From contig CAXUHK010000063.1 of NCBI GenBank assembly GCA_964250775.1, positions 1-21,254 on the forward strand: a DNA stretch of 21,254 nt, written 5' to 3'. A program made the position numbers and the translations under genes. The notes beneath the pieces were generated by a model. It was not told the origin of the DNA. It did not search any database and saw nothing but the letters and a program-made list of their open reading frames with translations. Source of the stretch: CAVRQM01 sp964250775. Its GTDB lineage: Bacteria; Pseudomonadota; Alphaproteobacteria; Acetobacterales; Acetobacteraceae. Below are positions 1 through 7,572 of this stretch, piece after piece. Position 1 is the first letter of the stretch; each line of letters begins with the position of its first letter.

Positions 1-267
1 GCTGTGGCGCCCGCCGGCGGGGTGGTGGGGGTGGTGGGCGGGCCGCGGCGCGGGGCGACGTTGCGGCGCAACCCGCTCTACGCCGAGGCGTCCGACGGGA
101 GCTGCGTGCGCCGCTTCCCGTCGGAGCGTTACGCGGCGGAGTATGCCGGCCTGGCCACCTACCCGGAGCGGGTCGCGGCACGGGCTCAGATCGTGGCCGG
201 CGCCGACCCTGCCGACGACGCGCTGACCCGCCGCCGCGTCTGGCTTGAGCTTCCCGAGCGATGGTGA
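1..267 (+). CDS. C-terminal fragment of an unidentified protein (possibly a methyltransferase)
   Basis: The frame is open from the first base and ends at a TGA, so only the last ~88 residues of a longer protein are present. A Gly/Val-rich stretch is followed by the motifs RRNPLY and SERYAAEYAGLATYPER. The NPLY...Y-x-AEY pattern reminds me of the tail of some class I SAM-dependent methyltransferases, but no SAM-binding motif is in view and the assignment is weak. The gene overlaps the next start by 7 nt, so it is very probably the upstream member of the same operon. The first ~50 bases are unusually G/T repetitive (GGTGGTGGGGGTGGTGGG), which may be poor sequence at a scaffold end rather than real protein. 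Confidence 0.5.
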   Translation, partial: AVAPAGGVVGVVGGPRRGATLRRNPLYAEASDGSCVRRFPSERYAAEYAGLATYPERVAARAQIVAGADPADDALTRRRVWLELPERW

Positions 268-1298
268 AACTCGGATGGGGCGTGGCCGGCACCGGCTGGG
301 TGGCGCGCGACTACGTGATCCCGGCGATCCTGGAGTCCGGCAACGGCGCGCTCGTGGCGCTGCACGACGCCGACCCCGCCGCCCTGGCGCGCGCCGCCGC
401 CTTGGCGCCGCGAGCGTTGGCGGCGGAATCGCTGGAGGCGTTCCTCGCCACGCCGGGCCTGCAGGCGGTCTATGTCGCGACGCCGAACGACGCCCATCGC
501 CCGCTGGTCGAGGCCGCGGCGCGGGCCGGCAAGGCGGTGCTGTGCGAGAAGCCGATGGCGACCAACGCCCGCGACGCGGCCGCGATGGTGGCGGCCTGCG
601 ACGCCGCCCGCGTGCGCTACGCCACCGCCTTCGACCAGCGCTTCCACCCGGCGCACGTGACGCTGGCGAAGCTGGTCCGGGGCGGCAGGCTGGGCCAAGT
701 CACCGCCGTGCGCATCGTCTACGCCTGCTGGCTGCCGCCGGGATGGGCCGCCGACAACTGGCGCGTGGCGCGTGGCCGCGCCGGTGGCGGCGCGCTGATC
801 GACTTGGCGCCGCACGGCCTCGACCTCGCTTCCATGTTGCTCGGGCAGGAGATCGTCGCGGTCGCGGCGATGGGGCAGGCGTTGGTGCATCAATACGAGG
901 ACCGCACGGTCGAGGACGCCGCGATGCTGCTGGCCCGCACCGCGGGTGGCGCGCTGGTGCAACTGCATGTCGCCTACAACTGCCCGGAGACGCTGCTGCG
1001 CCGGCGCCTGGAGCTGGTCGGCACGCTGGGCCAGGCGGTCGCCGTGGACACCATGGGACAGGTCGGCGGCGGGCGGGTGTTCCTGACCGACGCCGGCGAC
1101 GGCGCCACGCGGGAGATCGCCGTGCCCGATGCCGGCCGCTCGCCGTTCCGGGGCCAGGTCGAGGCATTCGCGTATTGCGAGCTGCGGCGGCAGGGCTTCC
1201 CGTTCTCGCCCGAGGGCGATTTGCGCCTGATGCGTCTGGTCGAGCAAGCGAGCGCGATGGCCCGGCCGCCGGGCGTCGAATTGGCAGGAGCCGCCTGA
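261..1298 (+). CDS. Gfo/Idh/MocA family NAD(P)-dependent oxidoreductase
   Basis: A 345-residue protein of typical family length. The N-terminal Rossmann fold carries GVAGTGWVA at residues 7-15 for NAD(P) binding. TPNDAH at 74-79 and the family hallmark EKP at 96-98 follow; the EKP lysine normally takes part in catalysis. The C-terminal substrate domain has GGGALIDLAPHGLD at 175-188, where Asp181 and His185 match the usual acidic/His pair. The family oxidises or reduces a sugar or cyclitol hydroxyl/ketone (inositol, glucose-fructose, UDP-sugars); the substrate cannot be read from sequence. The ATG overlaps the upstream stop by 7 nt, and the stop shares one base with the next start (TGATG), indicating translational coupling inside the YcaO operon. 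Confidence 0.93.
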   Translation: MVKLGWGVAGTGWVARDYVIPAILESGNGALVALHDADPAALARAAALAPRALAAESLEAFLATPGLQAVYVATPNDAHRPLVEAAARAGKAVLCEKPMATNARDAAAMVAACDAARVRYATAFDQRFHPAHVTLAKLVRGGRLGQVTAVRIVYACWLPPGWAADNWRVARGRAGGGALIDLAPHGLDLASMLLGQEIVAVAAMGQALVHQYEDRTVEDAAMLLARTAGGALVQLHVAYNCPETLLRRRLELVGTLGQAVAVDTMGQVGGGRVFLTDAGDGATREIAVPDAGRSPFRGQVEAFAYCELRRQGFPFSPEGDLRLMRLVEQASAMARPPGVELAGAA

Positions 1299-2128
1299 TG
1301 CCGTTGCGACCATACGCCTGCAGCAATTGTGGCCACTGGCAGCGCTACTTCGCGGTGCCGCCGCTCTGCCCGGTATGCAGCGACGTGCGCAACGACCTGC
1401 CGGACGACGGCTGGGACTTCCGCACCCCGGAGCAGGTTGAGCCGACGCTCACCTGGCACTGGCGCGAGGCGGCGCCCGGCATCCATGAGTTCTGGACCAC
1501 GCCGCGTTTCGGGCTGGACAGCCATGGCTGGCTGCTGACCTATCCCGACGGCAACGTCGCCTTCGAGGCGGCGCCCTTATACAACGACGCGGCGCTGCGC
1601 GAGATCGAGCGGCTGGGCGGCCTGCGCGTGCTGGCCGCCTCGCACCCGCACGGCTACGGCGCGCTGTGGCAGTTGCAGGAACGCTTCCAGCCCGACCTGC
1701 TGATCCAGAAGGACGACCTGGCCTGGACCAAGGCGTTCCGCGTGACGCTGCCGTACGACGATCGCATCGAGATCCGTCCTGGCCTGACGCTGCACCACAC
1801 CGGCGGGCATTACGACGGCCATGCCGTGCTGCACGACGCCCAGCGGCGCGCGCTGTTCGCCGGCGACGCGCTCAAGGTCGACTTCGACCCGGACGGCACC
1901 GCCGCGCGCATCTCCTGCCACAAGGCCTACCACAAGCAGATTCCGCTGAGCCGCGACGAGGCGCGGCGCTACCGCGACGTCATCGCCAAGCTCGATTTCG
2001 ACAAGGTTTTCACGCCGTTCGAGTACGCGCCCGACACCACCACCGCCGCGGCGGTCGCGTTGCTCGACGACGTGATCGCCGGCCCGCCCTTCACGCACCC
2101 CATCCCGATCCAGCGAGCAGCAGAATGA
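1298..2128 (+). CDS. Zinc-ribbon plus metallo-beta-lactamase-fold protein with degenerate metal site
   Basis: 276 residues. The N-terminus has a four-cysteine zinc ribbon (Cys8, Cys11, Cys24, Cys27). The rest looks like a metallo-beta-lactamase fold: a strand with LLTYPDGNVAFE at 79-90, SHPHGYG at 115-121, GGH at 169-171 and FAGDAL at 187-192. In active enzymes the first motif is HxHxDH. Here His116 and His118 remain, but the D-H pair is replaced by Gly-Tyr-Gly, so the usual dinuclear site is incomplete. The C-terminal His208/His212 region might supply ligands, but that is a guess. The start is supported by AGGAG at 1286-1290, 7 nt upstream. A role as a hydrolase, a metal- or redox-binding partner, or a pathway scaffold is open; it sits in the YcaO operon with overlapping ends. 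Confidence 0.85.
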   Translation: MPLRPYACSNCGHWQRYFAVPPLCPVCSDVRNDLPDDGWDFRTPEQVEPTLTWHWREAAPGIHEFWTTPRFGLDSHGWLLTYPDGNVAFEAAPLYNDAALREIERLGGLRVLAASHPHGYGALWQLQERFQPDLLIQKDDLAWTKAFRVTLPYDDRIEIRPGLTLHHTGGHYDGHAVLHDAQRRALFAGDALKVDFDPDGTAARISCHKAYHKQIPLSRDEARRYRDVIAKLDFDKVFTPFEYAPDTTTAAAVALLDDVIAGPPFTHPIPIQRAAE

Positions 2129-2970
2129 ACATGCGCTTCGCCTACAACACGAACGGGTTTACCCGTCATCGCCTGGACGACGCCGTGGCGATGATCGCCG
2201 AGGCCGGCTACCAGGGGGTCGCCCTTACCCCCGACATCTGCCACCTCGACCCGTACGCCGACGGTGTGCGGGCGCAGGCGACGGCCTTGGCCGAGCGGCT
2301 GCGTGCCGAAAGCCTCGGCTGCCAGATCGAGACCGGCGCCTGGTACGTGATCGACGCCCGCGCCAAGCACGCGCCGACGCTGATCTCGCCCGACCGCGAG
2401 GCGCGCGAGCGGCGCATGGACTTCCTGCAGCGCTGCATGGAGATCGCCGTCGAGTTGCGGGCCGAGTGCTTCACCTTCTGGTCCGGCGCGCGCGGCGAGG
2501 GCGTCTCCGAGGCCGACGCCTGGGAGTGGCTGCGCGACGGCACCGCCGAGGTGGTGCGGCGCTGCGCCACGCACGGCCTGGTGCCGGCGTTCGAGCCGGA
2601 GCCGGAGATGATGGTCGGCACGGTGGCGCGTTTCCGTCGGTTGGCGCAGGACGTGCCCGGCCTGCGCCTGGCGCTCGACGCCGGCCACTGCATCGTCACC
2701 CGCGACATCGAGCCGCAGGACGCGGTGCGCGCCTATGCCGGCGACATCGCGACCGTGCATCTGGAGGACATGAAGCGCGGGGTGCACCTGCACTTGCCGT
2801 TCGGCGAGGGCGACATGGACGTGCAGGCGGTGCTGCGGTCGCTGGAGGGCATCCGCTTCGCCGGCCTGGTCTGCGTCGAGCTGTCGGCGGACGCGCATCG
2901 CGCGCCGGCCATGGTGCGTCAGGCGATGGCCTGGCTGCAGCGCGCGCGGCAGGAACGCGTGGCCGCATGA
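2125..2970 (+). CDS. Sugar phosphate isomerase/epimerase-like TIM-barrel protein (AP endonuclease family 2 fold)
   Basis: 281 residues, the normal size for this fold. The barrel begins with MRFAYNTNGF and shows the family's spaced metal ligands: FEPEPE at 157-161, ALDAGH with Asp185 and His188, VHLED with His212, a GEGDMD segment at 227-232 and VELS with Glu252. Relatives include inosose dehydratase/isomerase (IolE, IolI), hydroxypyruvate isomerase and xylose isomerase-like enzymes; the exact reaction is not determined. ATG at 2125 overlaps the upstream stop (ATGA); a second ATG at 2131 would give MRFAYN and is nearly as good. The gene also overlaps the next one by ATGA. Together with the Gfo/Idh/MocA gene it could form a sugar- or cyclitol-modifying module, as in inositol pathways, but that is inference. 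Confidence 0.9.
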   Translation: MNMRFAYNTNGFTRHRLDDAVAMIAEAGYQGVALTPDICHLDPYADGVRAQATALAERLRAESLGCQIETGAWYVIDARAKHAPTLISPDREARERRMDFLQRCMEIAVELRAECFTFWSGARGEGVSEADAWEWLRDGTAEVVRRCATHGLVPAFEPEPEMMVGTVARFRRLAQDVPGLRLALDAGHCIVTRDIEPQDAVRAYAGDIATVHLEDMKRGVHLHLPFGEGDMDVQAVLRSLEGIRFAGLVCVELSADAHRAPAMVRQAMAWLQRARQERVAA

Positions 2971-4187
2971 GGGTCTGCTTCGTCAGCCGGCGGTTCTTCC
3001 CGACCATCTCGGGGATGAGCGTCTACGCGTTGAACCTGCTGCGCGAACTGGTCGCGCACGGCCACGACGTCACCATGGTTAGCCAGTACCGCGCCGACGC
3101 GCTCGGCATCAAGGTGTATGGCGGCGGCCCGCCGCCCGACGTTCCGGGCGTCGAGGTGATCGCGCTGGAGCAGGTGGGCGAGCAGGACGGCGGCGATTTC
3201 GAGCGCGACGTGGAGCGCATCGCGGAGGCCATCGCCCACGCCCACGCCGAGCATCCGTTCGACATCCTGCACGCCCAGTACGGCTACCCGACCGGCTGGG
3301 CCACGATGATCGCGGCGCAGCGGCTCGGCCTGCCCAACGTGGTGTCGATCCAGGGCGGCGACGGCCACTGGGTCGGCTCGTGCTGCGAGACGCATCGGCT
3401 GGCGATGACGCGGGTGCTGGACCATGCCGGCGCGGTGCTGATCGGCTGCCGCTCGTTTGCCGACGAAGTGACCGAGCGCCTCGGCACCGATCCGGCGCGC
3501 TTCACCATCGTGCCGGGCGCCGTCGACACCGACCGCTTCGCGCCCGATCCGGCGCGCCGGGCGGGCGAACCGCCGGTGCTGCTGTACCATGGCCGGGTCG
3601 ACGCCCGCAAAGGCGTGCTCGACCTGCTGGCCGCGGCCGAACTGTTGCGCGACAGCGGTGACGCGTTCCGGATCCTCATTTCCGGCATCGGCCCCGACTA
3701 CGACGCGACGGCCGAGGGCATCGCCGCCCGCGACCTTGGAGCCCACGTCCGCATGAGCGGCTATGTCGATTACGACGCCGTGCCGCTGGTCTACCGCGAC
3801 GCCGACATCTTCGTCTCTCCGACCTACGCCGAGGGTTTCTCCAACACCATCCTGGAGGCGATGGCGAGCGGCCTTGCCTGCGTGTCCTGCCGCTCGGTCG
3901 GCGTGGTCGATTGCCTGCGCGATGGCGAGAACGGCTTGCTGACCGAGCCCGGTGACGTTGCCGGCCTGGCCGACGCCTTGCGTCGCCTGTTGCGCGATCC
4001 GGGCCTGCGCCGCGACCTGGCGCAAGCGGGGCTGGAGGAGTGCCGCCGCGTGTATTCCTGGGGCGCCGTCGGGCGGCAGATCGTCGACGTGTACGACGAT
4101 CTTGTCGGCACGCGGCCCGACGTCGATTGGTCGGCGATGTTGCCGATGACGGCGTGCCGGTTCCGCGCCCAGCCGCATCTGCTGTGA
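2967..4187 (+). CDS. GT4-family glycosyltransferase (GT-B fold)
   Basis: 406 residues, typical of GT4. The N-terminal Rossmann half begins with MRVCFVSRRFFPTISGMSVY; the glycine-containing loop around 14-17 is normal for the family. The C-terminal half has YHGRVDARKGV at 207-217 (the conserved G-R-x-x-x-x-KG donor-binding segment) and EGFSNTILEAMASG at 289-302, the EX7E motif with Glu289 and Glu297 that binds the nucleotide sugar. The family includes MshA and BshA, which make N-acetylglucosaminides for mycothiol and bacillithiol. The next gene encodes a PIG-L deacetylase, the same enzyme pairing as MshA/MshB and BshA/BshB. Donor and acceptor are not known here. ATGA overlap with the upstream gene. 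Confidence 0.93.
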   Translation: MRVCFVSRRFFPTISGMSVYALNLLRELVAHGHDVTMVSQYRADALGIKVYGGGPPPDVPGVEVIALEQVGEQDGGDFERDVERIAEAIAHAHAEHPFDILHAQYGYPTGWATMIAAQRLGLPNVVSIQGGDGHWVGSCCETHRLAMTRVLDHAGAVLIGCRSFADEVTERLGTDPARFTIVPGAVDTDRFAPDPARRAGEPPVLLYHGRVDARKGVLDLLAAAELLRDSGDAFRILISGIGPDYDATAEGIAARDLGAHVRMSGYVDYDAVPLVYRDADIFVSPTYAEGFSNTILEAMASGLACVSCRSVGVVDCLRDGENGLLTEPGDVAGLADALRRLLRDPGLRRDLAQAGLEECRRVYSWGAVGRQIVDVYDDLVGTRPDVDWSAMLPMTACRFRAQPHLL

Positions 4188-4191
4188 CGCC

Positions 4192-4946
4192 ATGCCGACC
4201 GCACTCCTGATCTCGCCGCATCTGGACGACGCCGTGTTCTCCGCCGGCGGCGTCATGGCGCTGCTCGCCGGCCGTGGCTGGCGCGTGGTGACGGCGACGG
4301 CGTTCACCCGCAGCGTGCATCCGGCACAGGGTTTCGCGCTCGAGTGCCAGCGTGACAAGGGACTGGCCGACGAGGTCGACTACATGGCGCTGCGCCGGGA
4401 CGAGGACGTCGAAGCCGCCGCCCTGACCGGCGCCGAGACGCTTTGGCTCGACCTGCCGGAGGCCCCGCATCGCGGCTACGCAAGCGCCGCGGCGTTGTTC
4501 GGCGAGTATGCCCCGGACGACGCCATCGCCGACGAGCTGCTTGCGGCCCTGCGGGATGCGATGCGGGACGTGGCGCCCGACCTGGTGCTGGGTCCGGCGG
4601 CGCTCGGGTCGCATGTCGACCATCGCCGCGTGCTGGATGCCCTGCCGCTCGCGGTCGGCGACCGCGCCTGGGCGCTGTGGCGCGACACCCCGTACATCAT
4701 TCGCCAGCCGGAGGCTGTGCCCGGCGGGGCTTTTCTGGGAGGCTTGGAGGACGTGCGATTACCTGTCGAGGACACGCTGGACGTCAAGCTGGCCGCCTCG
4801 GCGGCCTACGCGTCGCAGGTCGGGTTCCAGTTCGGCGGCGCCCACGAGATGATCGACGCGCTGCGGCAACTGGCGCGCCGGGAGGGCGACGGCGTGATGG
4901 CCGAACGCCTGTACGCGACGCCGGGCGCCATGCGGATGCTGAGCGC

Positions 4947-4950
<4 letters not shown>
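4192..4950 (+). CDS. PIG-L/LmbE-family N-deacetylase
   Basis: 252 residues. It carries the signature PHLDDAVFSAGG at 9-20, matching PHPDDE-type motifs: His10 and Asp13 as zinc ligands and Asp12 as the likely general base. GSHVDHRRV at 139-147 supplies the third zinc ligand, His144, in the HxDH motif. RRDEDVEAA at 68-76 matches the conserved R-x-x-E segment of the family. Known members deacetylate N-acetylglucosamine carried on inositol, malate, lipid or antibiotic scaffolds (PIG-L, MshB, BshB and antibiotic-pathway deacetylases). The gene starts 4 nt after the glycosyltransferase stop, so the glycoside made by that enzyme is the obvious candidate substrate. The stop overlaps the next start by ATGA. 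Confidence 0.93.
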
Positions 4951-5870
<920 letters not shown>

Positions 5871-5873
5871 GCT

Positions 5874-7403
5874 ATGGCGCAGACGCTGGAACAGGTCGCC
5901 GCCGCGTTTCGCGCCACGCTGCCGCCCGATAGGCCGCGATCGTCGTTCCGCATCGACCAGCTCGACCGTATCGGGGTGCCGCTGGTGCAGGCCAACGTGT
6001 CCCTGGGCGCCGAGCCGGCGACCAGCGGGCACGGCTACGGCCTGACCGAGATCGAGGCCGCGGTCGGCGCTTGGGGCGAGCTGTGCGAGGAGCTGCACTG
6101 CCACATCTGGCTGCGGCGCAATCCGGGCATCGAGGCCAGCCACGCCGAGCTGCGCCGCGCCCACGGGCCGCGTGGCGTCGTCGATCCGATGACGCTGTGC
6201 CTGCCGGCCGGCTCGCCGTTCGACGACGACATGACCCTGGCCTGGGTCGAGGGCCGCCGCTGGGGCAGCGAGGAGCCGGTTTGGCTGCCGCGCGAGTGGA
6301 TGGCGGCGTACCCGTACCAGTTGAACGAACCGGCCAAGCTGATCGTGCCGATCACCAACGGCCTCGGCGCCGGCTTCGATCCCGGCCACGCCATCGCGCA
6401 CGGCGTCATGGAGCTGCTGCAGCGCGACGGCAACGTGCTGACCTACCGGGCGCTCGACCAGGGCGTCGTGGTCGACATCGACACCGACGAGGGGCCGGAG
6501 GTGATGGGCCTGCTGGCGCGGCTGCGCGAGTTGGGCATCGCGGTACAGGTCAAGCTGGCCTGCACCGATTTCGGCCTCGCCAACCTCTACGTCGTGGGCG
6601 ACGACCACGGCACGCCCACGGTGCCGATCCAAGTCACCGCCTGCGGCGAGGCGTCGCATCCCGACCGCAGCCGCGCGTTGCGCAAGGCGCTGCTCGAGTT
6701 CGTCGGCTCGCGCGCCCGCAAGGCGGCGACGCACGGGCCGCTCGACCTGCTGCGGGCGTCGCTGCCGGCGGAGTATTTCGACGCCGAGCTGGCGCACGCG
6801 ATGGAAGGCGACGAGACCCGCTCGCTGCAGGCGATGGCCGAGTGGCTGCCGCTGCCGGCCGGCGAACTGCGCCGCCGGCTGTCCGGCTCGGTGTTCTCCG
6901 AGCGCCGGCGGGTCGCCCTGTCCAGCCTGCCGACCGTGCCGCNNNNNNNNNNGGGCGCCGGGGGGGGGGGGGCCCCGGCGGCCCCCGCGCCGGGGGCGCG
7001 GGGGGGGGGGGCCGCCGCGGCCCCCGACCGGCTGGCGCTGCTGGCGCAGCGGCTCGCGCTGGAGGGCCTCGACATCCTCTACGTCGATTGCTCGCCGCCT
7101 GGTGGCGCCATCAGCGTGGTCAAGACCATCGTGCCGGGCCTCGAGAGCGAGACCATGAGCTATCATCGCATCGGCTGGCGCGGCGTGCGCCGGTTGCGCG
7201 AGCGTGGCGACGCGCTGATCCGCCCGGCAGCCGAGGCCAGGTCGGCGCGGGTGCGGCTGCGGCCGGCCGACGAGGAGCGCGCCGGCGGCCCGGCCTGGTT
7301 CGACGTGGCGCTCGCCGAACGGTTGGTCGAGCCGCTGTACCCGCTGTACCGCGAAAGCAGCGTGCTTTCGGCGCAGCTCTACCTGCAGCGTCGGGCCGGG
7401 TAG
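5874..7403 (+). CDS. YcaO-domain protein, divergent, interrupted by an assembly gap
   Basis: YcaO proteins use ATP to activate a backbone amide, giving azolines, thioamides or amidines. Visible landmarks are EIEAAVGAWGELCEE (Glu69, Glu72), NGLGAGFDPGHAIAHGVMELLQRD (Asn162, Glu180, Arg184), CGEASHPDRSRALRKALLEF (Arg270, Glu275) and VVKTIVPGLE near 416-424. The canonical E-x-x-E-R-D helix reads ELLQRD, so its second glutamate is Gln183, and the first motif has Gly65 where serine is usual. Ten Ns at 6943-6952 followed by poly-G sequence to about 7023 break the gene; both flanks are in the same frame, but residues ~357-384 should not be trusted. No ThiF/E1-like partner, TfuA or precursor peptide is visible. 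Last gene of the operon. Confidence 0.87.
   Translation: MAQTLEQVAAAFRATLPPDRPRSSFRIDQLDRIGVPLVQANVSLGAEPATSGHGYGLTEIEAAVGAWGELCEELHCHIWLRRNPGIEASHAELRRAHGPRGVVDPMTLCLPAGSPFDDDMTLAWVEGRRWGSEEPVWLPREWMAAYPYQLNEPAKLIVPITNGLGAGFDPGHAIAHGVMELLQRDGNVLTYRALDQGVVVDIDTDEGPEVMGLLARLRELGIAVQVKLACTDFGLANLYVVGDDHGTPTVPIQVTACGEASHPDRSRALRKALLEFVGSRARKAATHGPLDLLRASLPAEYFDAELAHAMEGDETRSLQAMAEWLPLPAGELRRRLSGSVFSERRRVALSSLPTVPXXXXGAGGGGAPAAPAPGARGGGAAAAPDRLALLAQRLALEGLDILYVDCSPPGGAISVVKTIVPGLESETMSYHRIGWRGVRRLRERGDALIRPAAEARSARVRLRPADEERAGGPAWFDVALAERLVEPLYPLYRESSVLSAQLYLQRRAG
6943..7023. other. Assembly gap (10 N) with unreliable poly-G flank
   Basis: Ten Ns occupy 6943-6952. Immediately after come a run of 13 G (6960-6972), C/G-only sequence, and a run of 12 G (7000-7011), before normal coding sequence resumes at about 7024. 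This composition is unlike the rest of the YcaO gene and translates to Gly/Ala/Pro only. It is probably sequencing error next to a scaffold join. The true gap length and frame relation are unknown. Confidence 0.9.
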
Positions 7404-7465
7404 GGCCGGCGGCGGACCTATCACGATTTATTACGTGTTCGAACCTTTTCTTTTGTGCGATCACG

Positions 7466-7503
7466 CCGTGGCGGGAAGCGGTGTCCGCTCCTGACCGCCA
7501 CGG
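7466..7503. promoter_or_regulatory. Imperfect hairpin in the YcaO-kinase intergenic region
   Basis: Outer arms CCGTGGCGG (7466-7474) and CCGCCACGG (7495-7503) are perfect 9-nt inverted repeats. Inside them AGCGG (7477-7481) and CCGCT (7485-7489) form a second stem with a TGT loop. No T-tract follows on either strand, so it is not a classical intrinsic terminator. It could end or stabilise the upstream operon transcript, or fold in the kinase leader. The stretch before it (7418-7460) is the most AT-rich part of this region and may hold a promoter, but no convincing -35/-10 pair was found. Confidence 0.5.
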
Positions 7504-7572
7504 AGCACGTCGACGTTCAAGCGTGACGAGAAAATACGACGGCTCGGCGCCCCCGAGGCCGAGATCCCGGCG

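Noticed and set aside
6960..7011. Poly-G tracts as phase-variable homopolymers in the YcaO gene
   Set aside because: They adjoin an assembly gap and sit in C/G-only sequence; sequencing or assembly error is the simpler explanation.
7435..7494. 19-residue GTG-started frame after YcaO (ends GSGVRS) as a possible RiPP precursor
   Set aside because: No ribosome site, no leader/core pattern, and it runs into the hairpin; a chance frame is more likely.
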